Below, piece after piece: positions 21,035 to 30,356 of a DNA stretch of 64,000 bases. The stretch is from Pukyongiella litopenaei (lineage in GTDB: Bacteria; Pseudomonadota; Alphaproteobacteria; Rhodobacterales; Rhodobacteraceae), in NCBI RefSeq assembly GCF_003008555.2, contig NZ_CP027665.1:930001-994000 (forward strand). The letters run 5' to 3'. Position 1 is the first letter of the stretch. The number at the start of each line of letters is the position of its first letter. The translations under genes and the position numbers were made by a program. The notes beneath the pieces were generated by a model, which saw nothing but the letters and a program-made list of their open reading frames with translations, ran no database searches and had not been told where the DNA came from.

Positions 21035-21189
21035 ATCTGTCTCCTGCAAATGAAATCGGTTGAAAAAGGGTCCGGACCGTCCCTCGGGCCCGGCGCCAGG
21101 ATACCACAGCGCCCCTGTTTCACCAACATAGGCCACGGGCGCGCGCGCGGGGGCTTGAGCCACCGCGCCCGCTGCGGCAGAACCCTGTC

Positions 21190-22557
21190 ATGGGCAAAGC
21201 AAGAACCGTTTTCACCTGCGCGGAATGCGGCGCATCCTTTTCCAAGTGGTCGGGCCGCTGCGAAAGCTGCGGCGCGTGGAACACCATCGCCGAAGAGGCG
21301 CCGCTGGCCACCGGGCCGGCGGGCAAATCGCTGGGCGCGAGACGGGGTGCCGCGGTGCCGCTGACCGATCTGGCCAGCGACGAGGCCCCGCCCCCCCGCG
21401 CGGCATCGGGCATGGCCGAACTGGACCGGGTGCTGGGCGGCGGGCTGGTGCCCGGCTCGGCGGTACTGGTGGGGGGCGATCCGGGCATCGGCAAATCGAC
21501 CCTGCTGCTGCAGGCCGCGGCGCGGTTCGCGCAGGGCGGGCTGCCGACCGTCTATGTCTCGGGCGAAGAGGCCAGCGCGCAGGTGCGGATGCGGGCGCGG
21601 CGGCTGGGGCTGGCCGACGCGCCGGTGAAACTCGCCGCCGACACCAACCTGCGCGACATCCTGACCACGCTGGAAGGCGAACGCCCCGGCCTGGTCATCA
21701 TCGATTCGATCCAGACCATGTGGGCCGATCACGTCGACAGCGCGCCGGGCAGCGTGGCGCAGGTGCGCGCCGCCGCCCATGAACTGACCGTGTTCGCCAA
21801 GCGGCGCGGCATCTCGGTGATCATGGTCGGCCACGTCACCAAGGACGGCCAGATCGCGGGGCCGCGCGTGGTCGAACACATGGTCGACACGGTGCTGTAT
21901 TTCGAAGGCGAGCGCGGCCACCAGTTCCGCATCCTGCGCAGCGTCAAGAACCGGTTCGGCCCCGCCGACGAAATCGGCGTGTTCGAGATGACCGGCGGCG
22001 GGCTGGCCGAGGTGGCCAACCCCTCGGCGCTGTTTCTGGGCGAACGCGGCACGCCGTCGCCCGGATCGGTGGTCTTTGCCGGGATCGAGGGCACGCGCCC
22101 GGTGCTGGTCGAGTTGCAGGCGCTGGTGGCGCCCAGCCCCCATTCGCAGCCGCGCCGCGCCGTGGTGGGCTGGGATTCGGGACGGCTGGCGATGATCCTC
22201 GCCGTGCTCGAGGCGCGCTGCGGCATCCCCTTTGCCGGGCTCGACGTCTATCTCAACGTCGCCGGCGGGCTGAAGATATCCGAACCCGCTGCGGATCTGG
22301 CGGTCGCGGCGGCGTTGCTGAGCGCACGCGAGGACGCCGCGCTGCCGCCGGAAACGGTGGTTTTCGGCGAAATCAGCCTCTCCGGGGCCTTGCGACCGGC
22401 GACGCAGACCGAAAACAGGTTGAAAGAAGCGCAAAAACTTGGTTTCACGACGGCTATTGCCCCCGCCGGGGGCAGGACCGGGGCCGCAGGCAGGCTGTCA
22501 CTGACCCGACATGCCGATCTGGCGGGGTTCGTTGGCGAAACCTTCGGGGCCGGTTAG
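21190..22557 (+). CDS. radA: DNA repair protein RadA
   Basis: 455-aa RecA-like, Lon-like protein that promotes branch migration in recombination. The N-terminal zinc finger has C10, C13, C24, C27 (CAECG and CESCG). Walker A is GDPGIGKST (residues 97-105), the RadA-specific KNRFG motif is near residues 254-258, and a Lon-protease-like C-terminal domain follows. Domain order and length are standard. cvpA follows 32 bp downstream. Confidence 0.95.
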   Translation: MGKARTVFTCAECGASFSKWSGRCESCGAWNTIAEEAPLATGPAGKSLGARRGAAVPLTDLASDEAPPPRAASGMAELDRVLGGGLVPGSAVLVGGDPGIGKSTLLLQAAARFAQGGLPTVYVSGEEASAQVRMRARRLGLADAPVKLAADTNLRDILTTLEGERPGLVIIDSIQTMWADHVDSAPGSVAQVRAAAHELTVFAKRRGISVIMVGHVTKDGQIAGPRVVEHMVDTVLYFEGERGHQFRILRSVKNRFGPADEIGVFEMTGGGLAEVANPSALFLGERGTPSPGSVVFAGIEGTRPVLVELQALVAPSPHSQPRRAVVGWDSGRLAMILAVLEARCGIPFAGLDVYLNVAGGLKISEPAADLAVAAALLSAREDAALPPETVVFGEISLSGALRPATQTENRLKEAQKLGFTTAIAPAGGRTGAAGRLSLTRHADLAGFVGETFGAG

Positions 22558-22589
22558 AGTCGCGCGGAACAGGGAACGCAGGCGGGAAC

Positions 22590-23144
22590 ATGGACGGATT
22601 CACCATCATCGATGCGGTCGTGGCCGTTGTCATCGTGCTGTCGGCACTGCTGGCCTATTCGCGGGGGTTCGTGCGCGAAGCCATGGCCATCGCCGGCTGG
22701 GTCGCCGCCGCCATCCTGGCCTTTGTCTTTGCCCCCCAGGTCGAACCGCTGGTCCGCGAGATCCCGATGCTGGGCGACCTCATCGCCGAGAGCTGCGAAC
22801 TGGGCATCATCGCCGCCTTTGCCGCCGTCTTTGCCGTCGCGCTGATCGTGGTCGGGGTGTTTACCCCGCTGTTTTCGACCCTGGTGCAGCGGTCCGCCAT
22901 GGGCGGCGTCGACCAGGGCGTGGGGTTCCTGTTCGGGGTTCTGCGCGGCATCCTGCTGGTTGCGATCGCCTTTTTCGTCTACGATACCGTGGTCAGCACC
23001 GATGCCATCACCATCATCGACGAAAGCCGGTCCGCGCAGGTGTTCGACCGGCTCACCGGGCGGATCGAGGAACGCGACCCGGAACAGGCACTGGGCTGGA
23101 TCACCCGCCAATACGAGGACCTGGTCGGCGCCTGTTCGCAGTAA
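22590..23144 (+). CDS. cvpA: CvpA family inner-membrane protein
   Basis: 184-aa CvpA-family protein with four predicted membrane helices: FTIIDAVVAVVIVLSALLAY at the start, then segments near residues 30-50, 70-95 and 110-135. The polar C-terminal tail ends in CSQ. The family is tied to colicin V production and envelope homeostasis. It often sits next to radA, and in some bacteria purF; here purF is 9 kb away. AGGCGGGAAC precedes the ATG. Confidence 0.88.
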   Translation: MDGFTIIDAVVAVVIVLSALLAYSRGFVREAMAIAGWVAAAILAFVFAPQVEPLVREIPMLGDLIAESCELGIIAAFAAVFAVALIVVGVFTPLFSTLVQRSAMGGVDQGVGFLFGVLRGILLVAIAFFVYDTVVSTDAITIIDESRSAQVFDRLTGRIEERDPEQALGWITRQYEDLVGACSQ

Positions 23145-23236
23145 TGCCGGCCGCCCCGCATGTCGCCTGACGGGCCGCGCGGCGGCCTGTTCGTCGTTCG
23201 CTTGTAGCACTGTATGAACAGCCGGGCGGGACCGGA

Positions 23237-23824
23237 TCAGGCTTCCAGTTCCGCATCCCAGTAGAGAAAGTCCATCCAGCTGTCATGCAGGTGGTTGGGC
23301 GGGAACTTGCGGCCGATATTGCGCAGTTCCTCGGCGCCGGGCTGGCGCGGCGGGCGGCGCAGCGACATGCCGGCGCGATGCAGGCTGCGCGAGCCTTTTC
23401 TGAGATTGCAGGGCGCACAGGCGGCGACCACGTTCTGCCAACTGGTCACCCCGCCCGCCGCACGCGGCACCACATGATCAAAGGTCAGGTCTCCGCGCGA
23501 GCCGCAATACTGGCAGCGGAATTCGTCCCTCAGAAAAAGATTGAAGCGCGTAAAGGCCACGCGCTTCCTGGGTTTCACATAGTCTTTCAGGACGACGACC
23601 GAGGGGATCCTGATCTCGGTCGACGGACTTCGGACAACCGTGTCGTATTCGGCCACGATCGCCACCCGGTCCAGCCAGGCGGCCTTGATCGCCTCCTGCC
23701 AGGACCACAGTGACAGCGGATAGTAGGAGAGCGGGCGGTAATCCGCGTTCAGCACCAGCGCCGGGTGGTGTTTCAGTGCCCCCGGTTCGCGCACGAATTC
23801 GGTTCTGAAATCGCCATCCATCAT
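23237..23824 (-). CDS. HNH endonuclease
   Basis: 195-aa HNH-type nuclease. The ββα-metal site is complete: zinc cysteines C104, C107, C136 and C139 (CQYCGS and CAPCN), with FDHVVP (D116, H117) and N131. This is the stand-alone form widespread in alphaproteobacteria, with a conserved N-terminal region (LVLNADYRPLSYYP). The start is the first of two adjacent ATGs, after GCGGAGACG. A strong promoter with a DnaA box against its -10 lies about 65 bp upstream, so expression may be tied to replication. Its cellular role is unknown. Confidence 0.88.
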   Translation of the reverse strand: MMDGDFRTEFVREPGALKHHPALVLNADYRPLSYYPLSLWSWQEAIKAAWLDRVAIVAEYDTVVRSPSTEIRIPSVVVLKDYVKPRKRVAFTRFNLFLRDEFRCQYCGSRGDLTFDHVVPRAAGGVTSWQNVVAACAPCNLRKGSRSLHRAGMSLRRPPRQPGAEELRNIGRKFPPNHLHDSWMDFLYWDAELEA

Positions 23825-23887
23825 TGAACTTCGTCTCCGCCCTGCCTGCCCGTTGCCCGGCACCAGGGCGGGGAACCCCGCCCCAGC

Positions 23888-23924
23888 TTATCCACAACTA
23901 TATATCGTGGTTTGATCGTGACAA
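23888..23924 (-). promoter_or_regulatory. HNH gene promoter abutted by a DnaA box
   Basis: On the minus strand a -35 TTGTCA (23919-23924) and a -10 TATAGT (23897-23902) are separated by 16 bp, close to the sigma-70 consensus. The perfect DnaA box TTATCCACA (23888-23896 on the plus strand) begins directly next to the -10 and would cover the transcription start. The HNH start codon is about 65 bp downstream. Confidence 0.6.
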
Positions 23925-24048
23925 GTATGGAATTCCCACAACATCTCGCCGCTGTGATAGGCGCGTTCGGTAACAGATGCGTGACGGTTCCGCGCCGCCT
24001 GGATGACGCGTGGTTGCGCCGCACCGCCGGCGCGGGTTAAGGGCGCGC

Positions 24049-24618
24049 ATGGCCCGGCTGATCCGTTTCAACAAACCCTTCGGCGTGCTGCCCCAGTTCA
24101 CCGATCGCGGGCTCGCCGGCAGCACGCGCCCGACACTGTCGGATTTCATCGACATCCCGCGCGTCTATCCCGCCGGCCGGCTCGACCGCGACAGCGAGGG
24201 GCTGATGCTGCTGACCGACGACGGGCGGTTGCAGGCCAGGATCAGCGATCCGCGCCACAAGATGCCGAAAACCTACCTGGTGCAGATCGAGGGCCTGCCC
24301 GATGACGCCGCGCTGGACGCGCTGCGCCGGGGGGTGACGCTCAGGGACGGCCCGACCCGCCCGGCCGGGGTCCGGCGGATCGGCACGCCGGCAGGGCTCT
24401 GGCCGCGGGTGCCGCCGATCCGCGTGCGTCAATCGGTGCCGGATTGCTGGATCGAGCTGACGATCTCGGAAGGCCGCAACCGCCAGGTGCGCCGGATGAC
24501 CGCCGCCGTGGGCCACCCGACCCTGCGGCTGATCCGCTGGCGCATCGGCCCGTGGTCGGCCGAGGGGCTGGCGCCCGGCTCGTGGGAGGACGTGCCGCCC
24601 CCCAGAGCAACTCCCTGA
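24049..24618 (+). CDS. rluE: 23S rRNA pseudouridine synthase, RluE type
   Basis: 189-aa RsuA/RluB/E/F-family pseudouridine synthase without an S4 domain, like RluE. The catalytic Asp is D46 in [14 protein letters not shown] (residues 43-56), and the C-terminal motif [19 protein letters not shown] is typical. The start at ATG 24049 gives [12 protein letters not shown], the usual family beginning; an open frame 13 codons upstream lacks support. The exact rRNA target is inferred from subfamily only. Confidence 0.87.
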   Translation: MARLIRFNKPFGVLPQFTDRGLAGSTRPTLSDFIDIPRVYPAGRLDRDSEGLMLLTDDGRLQARISDPRHKMPKTYLVQIEGLPDDAALDALRRGVTLRDGPTRPAGVRRIGTPAGLWPRVPPIRVRQSVPDCWIELTISEGRNRQVRRMTAAVGHPTLRLIRWRIGPWSAEGLAPGSWEDVPPPRATP

Positions 24619-24674
24619 GCTGCCCCCTGAGCCGACCCCCTGACAAGCCCGCCCGGCGCTGATAGCCTGCGGCC

Positions 24675-25100
24675 ATGACCGACCTGCCCGCTGCCCCGCG
24701 CCCCGCCGCCATTCTCGAAGCGGCGATCTATGTCGACGATCTCGACGCCGCCGAGGCCTTCTATGGCGGGCTGATCGGGCTGGAGAGGATCCAGCGCGCC
24801 GGCGACCGTCATGTGTTCTTTCGCGTCGGCGCCGGGGTGCTGCTGGTCTTTGACCCCGCGCGCAGCGAGATCCCCACGGGCAACCCGAAACTGCCGGTCC
24901 CGCCCCACGGCACGCGCGGGCCGGGGCATGTCTGTCTTGCGCTGGATCGCGCCGCCATCGACACGATGGGCGCGCGGCTGGCAGCGGCAGGTGTAGAAAC
25001 CGAAGCCCGGTTCGACTGGCCCAACGGGGCGCTGTCGCTCTATGTGCGCGACCCGGCCGGAAACTCGGTCGAGTTCGCGGAGCCCTGGCTCTGGGAATGA
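24675..25100 (+). CDS. VOC family protein (glyoxalase/bleomycin-resistance fold)
   Basis: 141-aa vicinal oxygen chelate protein with the paired βαβββ pattern. The first module holds LEAAIYVDDLDAAEAFYGGLIGLE, cut here by residues 14-38, and the second ends in LYVRDPAGNSVEFAEPWLWE. Metal-ligand candidates are the His near residue 44 and the Glu in SVEFAE. The reaction is unknown because the fold serves isomerases, dioxygenases and resistance proteins. It stands between rluE and the convergent esterase. Confidence 0.8.
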   Translation: MTDLPAAPRPAAILEAAIYVDDLDAAEAFYGGLIGLERIQRAGDRHVFFRVGAGVLLVFDPARSEIPTGNPKLPVPPHGTRGPGHVCLALDRAAIDTMGARLAAAGVETEARFDWPNGALSLYVRDPAGNSVEFAEPWLWE

Positions 25101-25114
25101 TCGCCGGGACCGGC

Positions 25115-25780
25115 TCAGAACCCCAGCTTGTCGCGCAGGAACGCGAGCGCCACGCCCAGGCCGTCGGGCGCGATACCGTGGCCCGTCCCTTTCATCACAT
25201 GGGCGAACACGTCCTGGAAACCGGCCTGCTGCAGCGCCTCGGCCGCCTCGGGCAGCGATTGCGGCGGCACCACGTCATCGGCATCGCCATGCACCAGCAG
25301 CACCGGCATCCGCGACACCGTTTCATCGGCCAGCGTTTCCGGCGACAGCACCCGCCCGGAGATCGCCACGATCCCCGCGACCGGGTCTTCGCGGCGCGGG
25401 GCGACATAGAGGCTCATCATCGTGCCCTGGCTGAACCCGAACAGGGCCACCTGTTCCGGCAGCACGTCCTCGTCCACCATCAGCGCATCGAGAAACGCGT
25501 TGAGATCGTCCACCGCCGCGGCCATGCCGCGCATCGCCTCTTCCTCGGACGACCCGTCGATCCACGGGATCGGGAACCACTGGTAGCCGGAGGGCATGCC
25601 GGGGATGGTCTCGGGTGCATCCGGCGCCACGAACAGCGTATCGGGCAGGTGTTCGCCCAGCGCATCCGCGATCCCCAGCAGGTCCGCCCCGTTGGCGCCA
25701 TAGCCGTGCAGGAACACCACCACCGATTTCGTTTCGCCCGATTGCGGCCCCTTGCGGCCCGCGTTCAGCACCCGTGTCAT
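25115..25780 (-). CDS. carboxylesterase/phospholipase, alpha/beta hydrolase
   Basis: 221-aa serine hydrolase of the phospholipase/carboxylesterase (Abhydrolase_2) family. The catalytic triad is S117 in GFSQG, Asp168/169 in HGDADDVVP and H201 in GTGHGI. The oxyanion strand is VVFLHGYGANG (residues 21-31). I start at ATG 25780 (MTRVLN); the frame is open much further upstream but runs into the glycosylase gene on the same strand in another frame. No signal peptide, so cytoplasmic. Confidence 0.88.
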   Translation of the reverse strand: MTRVLNAGRKGPQSGETKSVVVFLHGYGANGADLLGIADALGEHLPDTLFVAPDAPETIPGMPSGYQWFPIPWIDGSSEEEAMRGMAAAVDDLNAFLDALMVDEDVLPEQVALFGFSQGTMMSLYVAPRREDPVAGIVAISGRVLSPETLADETVSRMPVLLVHGDADDVVPPQSLPEAAEALQQAGFQDVFAHVMKGTGHGIAPDGLGVALAFLRDKLGF

Positions 25781-25893
25781 AGCTGTCCCCGCCTGTTTTT
25801 GCGCATCGTTGTCCTTCGCCCTCTGCCATGGGCGGCCCCAACGGGCAAGCGGGGATTGGCGCATCGCCCCGGCGCGAACCGCCGAGACGGTCG

Positions 25894-26553
25894 CTATCGC
25901 GCGATGCCCTCGCGGTCGGTCAGCACCCGGTAATAGGCCCAGAGCAGCCGCGCCGCGACCGACCGCCACGGCGCCCAGTCCTCGGCCATCGCCCGCAGGG
26001 CGCGTTCGCGCGGACGTTCCGGCAGATCGAACAGGGCGCGGGCCGCCTCCTGCAAGGCCAGGTCGCCGGGTGCGAAGACATCCGCGCGCCCGAGGCTGAA
26101 CATGGCATAGATCTCGGCCGTCCAGACCCCGATGCCGGGCACCTCGGTCAGCCGCGCCACCACCGCCTCGGTCGGCATCGCGCGCAGGGCATCGAAATCG
26201 ATCCGCGCCGCGGCCAGTTCGCGGGCATATCGGATCTTCTGCCGGCTCAGTCCGACCGCGCGCAGGTCGTCGTCGCTGGCCCACATGATCTTGCGCGGCC
26301 CGGTCAGCCGCGCCGTCTTCATCCGGGTCCAGATCGCACCGGCCGAGGCGGTGGATACCTGCTGGCTGACGATGGCCGACAGCAGGGGCGCGAACCCGTC
26401 GGGACGACGGCGCAGCGGCAGCGGGCCGGTTTTGCGCAGCGCGGCGGCCAGGCGCGCGTCGCGGGCGGCCAGCCACGCCGCGCCCTCGGCGACGCAGGCC
26501 GGGGTTTCGATGATGCGCCCGATACCGGGCGCGGGCTGGGACGGGGCGGACAT
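25894..26553 (-). CDS. DNA-3-methyladenine glycosylase II (AlkA-like)
   Basis: 219-aa HhH-GPD DNA glycosylase removing alkylated bases. The helix-hairpin-helix is LTEVPGIGVWTAEIYA (about residues 135-150), and the catalytic aspartate is D164 in APGDLAL. It lacks the N-terminal domain of E. coli AlkA, as usual for the short bacterial form. The start at 26553 is the first Met that gives the family N-terminus. It lies upstream of the esterase gene in the same direction. Confidence 0.88.
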   Translation of the reverse strand: MSAPSQPAPGIGRIIETPACVAEGAAWLAARDARLAAALRKTGPLPLRRRPDGFAPLLSAIVSQQVSTASAGAIWTRMKTARLTGPRKIMWASDDDLRAVGLSRQKIRYARELAAARIDFDALRAMPTEAVVARLTEVPGIGVWTAEIYAMFSLGRADVFAPGDLALQEAARALFDLPERPRERALRAMAEDWAPWRSVAARLLWAYYRVLTDREGIAR

Positions 26554-26628
26554 GAGCGGACCATAGGATGCGTGACGCGCGGGGCAACCCCGCTTGTGCG
26601 TCCCCGCGATCCCGTCTAAGGCGACAGT

Positions 26629-27861
26629 ATGACGGACCAGGCCGCCCAGTTCAGCGACAGCAGCCGCGCCCGCCGCAACGTGGCGGTGCTGGTGGCCGCG
26701 CAGGCGTTCCTGGGTTCGCAGATGCCGATGATATTCACCATCGGCGGGCTGGCCGGGCAGTCGCTGGCCAGCAATGCCTGCCTCGCCACGCTGCCGATTT
26801 CCCTGATCGTCCTCGGCTCGATGCTGAGCGCCACGCCGATCTCGGCGATCATGCAGAGATGGGGGCGCCGGACCGGGTTCCTGCTGGGCGCGACCGGGGG
26901 CGCCGCGGGCGGTGTGGTGGGCGCTCTCGGCCTCTACCACGGATCGTTCACCCTGTTCCTGCTGGGCAGTTTCCTGACCGGCATCTACATGAGCGCACAG
27001 GGGTTCTACCGTTTCGCCGCCGCCGACACCGCATCAGATACGTTCCGGCCCAAGGCGATTTCCTATGTGATGGCCGGCGGGCTGCTGTCGGCGGTGCTGG
27101 GTCCGCAGATCGTCAAGGCCACCTCGCAGGCCTTCGTGATCCCGTTTCTGGGCACCTACATGGCGGTGATCGCGGTCAACGTGATCGGCGCGGCGCTGTT
27201 CTTCCTGCTCGACATCCCGAAACCGCCGCCGGTCACCGCCGACAGCCCGCGCGGGCGCACGCGGTGGGAACTGATCACCACGCCGCGCATCGCGGTGGCG
27301 GTGATCTGCGCGATGGTGTCCTACGCCCTGATGAACCTGGTCATGACCTCGACCCCGCTCGCGGTGGTCGGCTGCGGGTTTTCCGAAGGCGTCGCGGCGG
27401 ATATCGTCACCGCGCATGTGCTGGCCATGTTCGCGCCGTCCTTTTTCACCGGCCACCTGATCGCCCGGTTCGGGGTGGAACGCATCGTCGCCGCCGGGCT
27501 GCTGATCCTTGCCTGCGCCGGGGCCGTGGCGATGGCGGGCGTCGAATTGTCCAATTTCTTCGTCGCCCTCGTGCTGCTCGGGCTGGGCTGGAATTTCGGG
27601 TTCATCGGCGCCACCACGATGCTCGCGGGCGCCCATGAGCCCCACGAACGCGGACGGATGCAGGGGCTGAACGACCTGATCGTGTTCGGCGGCGTGACGG
27701 TGGCGTCGCTGGCCTCGGGCGGCCTGATGAACTGTTCCGGCGGGTCTCCGACCGAAGGCTGGACCGCCGTCAACATGGCGATGGCACCGGCGCTGATGCT
27801 GGCGGGCGGCGCGCTGATCTGGCTGGTGCTGCGGCCGGAGGACCCGGCCGCCCAACGCTGA
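26629..27861 (+). CDS. MFS transporter
   Basis: 410-aa major facilitator transporter with about 12 helices. The N-terminal half has VLVAAQAFLGSQMPM, and the helix 2-3 loop carries MQRWGRRTGFLLG, a motif-A-like segment. The middle part YRFAAADTASDTFRPKAIS is typical of a group found in alphaproteobacteria. Substrate unknown. Divergent from the alkA-like gene by 75 bp, and convergent with the squalene-synthase-like gene, whose stop is 4 bp away. Confidence 0.87.
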   Translation: MTDQAAQFSDSSRARRNVAVLVAAQAFLGSQMPMIFTIGGLAGQSLASNACLATLPISLIVLGSMLSATPISAIMQRWGRRTGFLLGATGGAAGGVVGALGLYHGSFTLFLLGSFLTGIYMSAQGFYRFAAADTASDTFRPKAISYVMAGGLLSAVLGPQIVKATSQAFVIPFLGTYMAVIAVNVIGAALFFLLDIPKPPPVTADSPRGRTRWELITTPRIAVAVICAMVSYALMNLVMTSTPLAVVGCGFSEGVAADIVTAHVLAMFAPSFFTGHLIARFGVERIVAAGLLILACAGAVAMAGVELSNFFVALVLLGLGWNFGFIGATTMLAGAHEPHERGRMQGLNDLIVFGGVTVASLASGGLMNCSGGSPTEGWTAVNMAMAPALMLAGGALIWLVLRPEDPAAQR

Positions 27862-27864
27862 CCC

Positions 27865-28641
27865 TTACCAACGGCCGCTGGCGGCCCGTAGCATCAGCGA
27901 CAGGCGGCGGCGCGCTTCGCTGAGCCCAAGCGCACCACGCGCCACGCGTTCAGGCTCGCGCTCGGCCTGGCGCAGGATATCGCCGGCCTGCCAGCCCGAC
28001 AGCAGCGCCGGGGCCGCCTCGGGCGATACCCGCGCCCGCGCCGCCCGCGCCCGCGCCAGCCGGTCCGACGCCTGCGCCGCCAGCGCCCGCACGCCATCCG
28101 GCGTCCCGTCCAGCAACGGTATCCGTCCCCGCGCCTCGAGCGCGGGTATCGCCCGCAGCCAGCCCGCCACCCCGGCGGCATAAGCAAAATCGCGCACCAC
28201 GGTTTCATCCGCATCGCCCAGGCCCCGCGCCGCGGCCCAGAGCAGCGTGCCCGATGTCTGGTCGAGATACGCCTCGAAATCTGCGGCATCCCCGAACGGA
28301 TCGCGGTAGATATCCCAGCGCCGCGCCGCCACGGCCGCATCCAGCGCGCGGGCCAGGCCGGGCGGCAGCGCGTCGGCCAGCGGCGTGACCACCTCGTGGC
28401 GGCGCACGCCCGCGCCGGCGGCGATTTCTTCCAGCGCGTCGCGCCACCATTGCAGGCGCATTTCGGCAATCATCGGCTCGGCGGTGACCCAGGGCGCACG
28501 CGCCACCTCGACATTGAACGCCCAGAGCGGGAACAGCACCCGCCGCGTCGCCACCGGGGCGGCCATCGTGGCCAGGAACCGGTCCGGATCGGCGCGCCGG
28601 ACCAGCGCCGCGCAGGCGTTGAGATCAGGGGTGAACGTCAC
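27865..28641 (-). CDS. squalene/phytoene synthase family protein, NDUFAF6-like
   Basis: 258-aa all-helical protein with the squalene/phytoene synthase fold. Features such as RRVLFPLWAFNVEVARA and RLQWWRDALEEI match the family, but the two Asp-rich motifs (DxxxD) that bind Mg-diphosphate in true prenyl synthases are not visible. That pattern resembles NDUFAF6, a complex I assembly factor in mitochondria, so a non-catalytic role is my inference. The start is GTG 28641, placed by GGAAG upstream, and overlaps the 3' end of cimA by 17 bp, so the two are coupled. Confidence 0.75.
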   Translation of the reverse strand: MTFTPDLNACAALVRRADPDRFLATMAAPVATRRVLFPLWAFNVEVARAPWVTAEPMIAEMRLQWWRDALEEIAAGAGVRRHEVVTPLADALPPGLARALDAAVAARRWDIYRDPFGDAADFEAYLDQTSGTLLWAAARGLGDADETVVRDFAYAAGVAGWLRAIPALEARGRIPLLDGTPDGVRALAAQASDRLARARAARARVSPEAAPALLSGWQAGDILRQAEREPERVARGALGLSEARRRLSLMLRAASGRW

Positions 28642-30241
28642 GGACGAGCTTCCAGCGGATCGCGTCCAGAAGCGCCTCGAAGGACGCATCGACGATGTTG
28701 GCGCTGACCCCGACCGTCGACCAGCGCCGGCCCTTGCCATCCTCGCTGTCGATGATCACGCGGGTTACCGCCTCGGTGCCGCCCTGGGTGATCCGCACCT
28801 TGAAATCGACCAGCCGCATATCCGCCAGGATCGCGGAATAGCGGCCCAGATCCTTGGCCAGCGCCTTGGACAGCGCGTTGACGGGGCCGCGGTCGCTGCC
28901 GGTGTCATCCAGCGATTCCGACACCGACAGCTTCTTCTCGCCATCGACCTTCACCACCACGACCGCCTCGGACAGGCTGACCATGCGGTCATACTTGTTC
29001 TTGCGCCGCTCGACCGTGACCTTGTAGCGCTTGACCTCGAAATACTCGGGCAGCTGCCCCAGTTCCTGCCGGGCCAGCAATTCGAAACTCGCCTGCGCGG
29101 TGTCATAGCTGTAGCCCTCGTCCTCGCGGGTCTTGATCCGGTCGAGGATCCGCGCCAGCGCCGGGTCGCCGGGTTCGGTCTCCAACCCCGCCTCAGCCAG
29201 GCGTTTGCGCAGGTTCGACTGCCCGGCCTGGTTCGACATCGGCACGATACGTTCGTTGCCGACCAGCTTCGGGTCCTCGTGTTCATAGGTGCCTGGGTCC
29301 TTCAGGATCGCGCTGGCATGCAGCCCCGCCTTGTGGGCAAAGGCGCTGGCACCCACATAGGGGGCCTGTTTCACCGGCACCCGGTTGAGAATGTCATCGA
29401 GCATCCGGCTGGTCCGGGTCAGCCCCCTCAGCGCCTCGGCGGTCACGCCGGTCTGATACGCGCTGGCATAGGGTTCCTTCAGCAGCAGCGTCGGGATCAG
29501 CGAGGTCAGGTTGGCATTGCCGCAGCGTTCGCCCAGCCCGTTCAGCGTGCCCTGCACCTGCCGCGCGCCCGCATCGACGGCGGCCAGCGCACAGGCCACC
29601 GCCTGTTCGGTATCGTTATGGGTATGGATGCCCAGCCGGTCGCCGGGAATGCCGGCGGCGATGGTTGCGGCGGTGATGCGCCCGACCTCGGCCGGCAGCG
29701 CCCCGCCATTGGTATCGCACAGCACCACCCAACGCGCGCCCGCCTCCAGCGCGGCGCGGCAACAGGCCAGCGCGTAATCCGGGTTCGCCTTGTAGCCGTC
29801 AAAGAAATGCTCGGCATCGAACAGCGCCTCGCGGCCCTGCGCGACCAGATGCGCGACCGATGCGCGGATATTGTCCAGGTTTTCGTCGAGCGTGATGCCC
29901 AGCGCCGCCTCGACATGGTAATCATGGCTCTTGCCGACCAGGCAGACCGCCTGCGTGCCCGCATTCGTCACCGCGGCCAGAACCTCGTCATTCGCCGCCG
30001 ACCGGCCCGCCCGCTTGGTCATGCCAAAAGCCGTCAGCCGCGCCCGTGTCTGCGGCGCGACATCGAAAAACGCGCTGTCGGTGGGATTGGCGCCGGGCCA
30101 GCCGCCCTCGATGTAGTCAACCCCCAGCGCGTCCAGCGCGGTGGCGATCTGGGCCTTTTCGGCGGTCGAGAACTGCACCCCCTGCGTCTGCTGCCCGTCG
30201 CGCAGGGTGGTGTCGTAGAGGTAGAGGCGTTCGCGGGTCAC
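28625..30241 (-). CDS. cimA: citramalate synthase
   Basis: 538-aa member of the isopropylmalate/homocitrate synthase family, CimA type, condensing pyruvate with acetyl-CoA to (R)-citramalate as an entry to isoleucine. The TIM-barrel start is LYLYDTTLRDGQQTQG with catalytic R14 and D15. The metal His pair lies in GIHTHNDTEQAVA, and a C-terminal LeuA-type regulatory domain follows. The start is GTG 30241, preceded by AGAGGAAGAGGGG. That ribosome site belongs to the tail of REP-like copy 3, so the repeat contributes to translation here. Confidence 0.9.
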   Translation of the reverse strand: MTRERLYLYDTTLRDGQQTQGVQFSTAEKAQIATALDALGVDYIEGGWPGANPTDSAFFDVAPQTRARLTAFGMTKRAGRSAANDEVLAAVTNAGTQAVCLVGKSHDYHVEAALGITLDENLDNIRASVAHLVAQGREALFDAEHFFDGYKANPDYALACCRAALEAGARWVVLCDTNGGALPAEVGRITAATIAAGIPGDRLGIHTHNDTEQAVACALAAVDAGARQVQGTLNGLGERCGNANLTSLIPTLLLKEPYASAYQTGVTAEALRGLTRTSRMLDDILNRVPVKQAPYVGASAFAHKAGLHASAILKDPGTYEHEDPKLVGNERIVPMSNQAGQSNLRKRLAEAGLETEPGDPALARILDRIKTREDEGYSYDTAQASFELLARQELGQLPEYFEVKRYKVTVERRKNKYDRMVSLSEAVVVVKVDGEKKLSVSESLDDTGSDRGPVNALSKALAKDLGRYSAILADMRLVDFKVRITQGGTEAVTRVIIDSEDGKGRRWSTVGVSANIVDASFEALLDAIRWKLVRDVHP

Positions 30242-30254
30242 GATTTCAACCCCT

Positions 30255-30320
30255 CTTCCTCTTGCCCGAAATATCCTCGGGGGGAGCCGGCGCCAGCCGG
30301 CGGGGGGCAGACAGCCCCCC
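30255..30320. repeat. REP-like dispersed hairpin element, copy 3
   Basis: CTTCCTCTTGCCCGAAATAT (30255-30274) matches copies 1 and 2. It is followed by two hairpins: GCCGGC/GCCA/GCCGGC (30286-30301) and GGGGGGC (30302-30308) / AGACA / GCCCCCC (30314-30320). It lies between cysS and cimA. The AGAGGAAG part on the minus strand serves as ribosome site for cimA. Confidence 0.75.
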
Positions 30321-30356
30321 TGCCCGCCAGATCGCATGCAAGACATGACCCGACCA

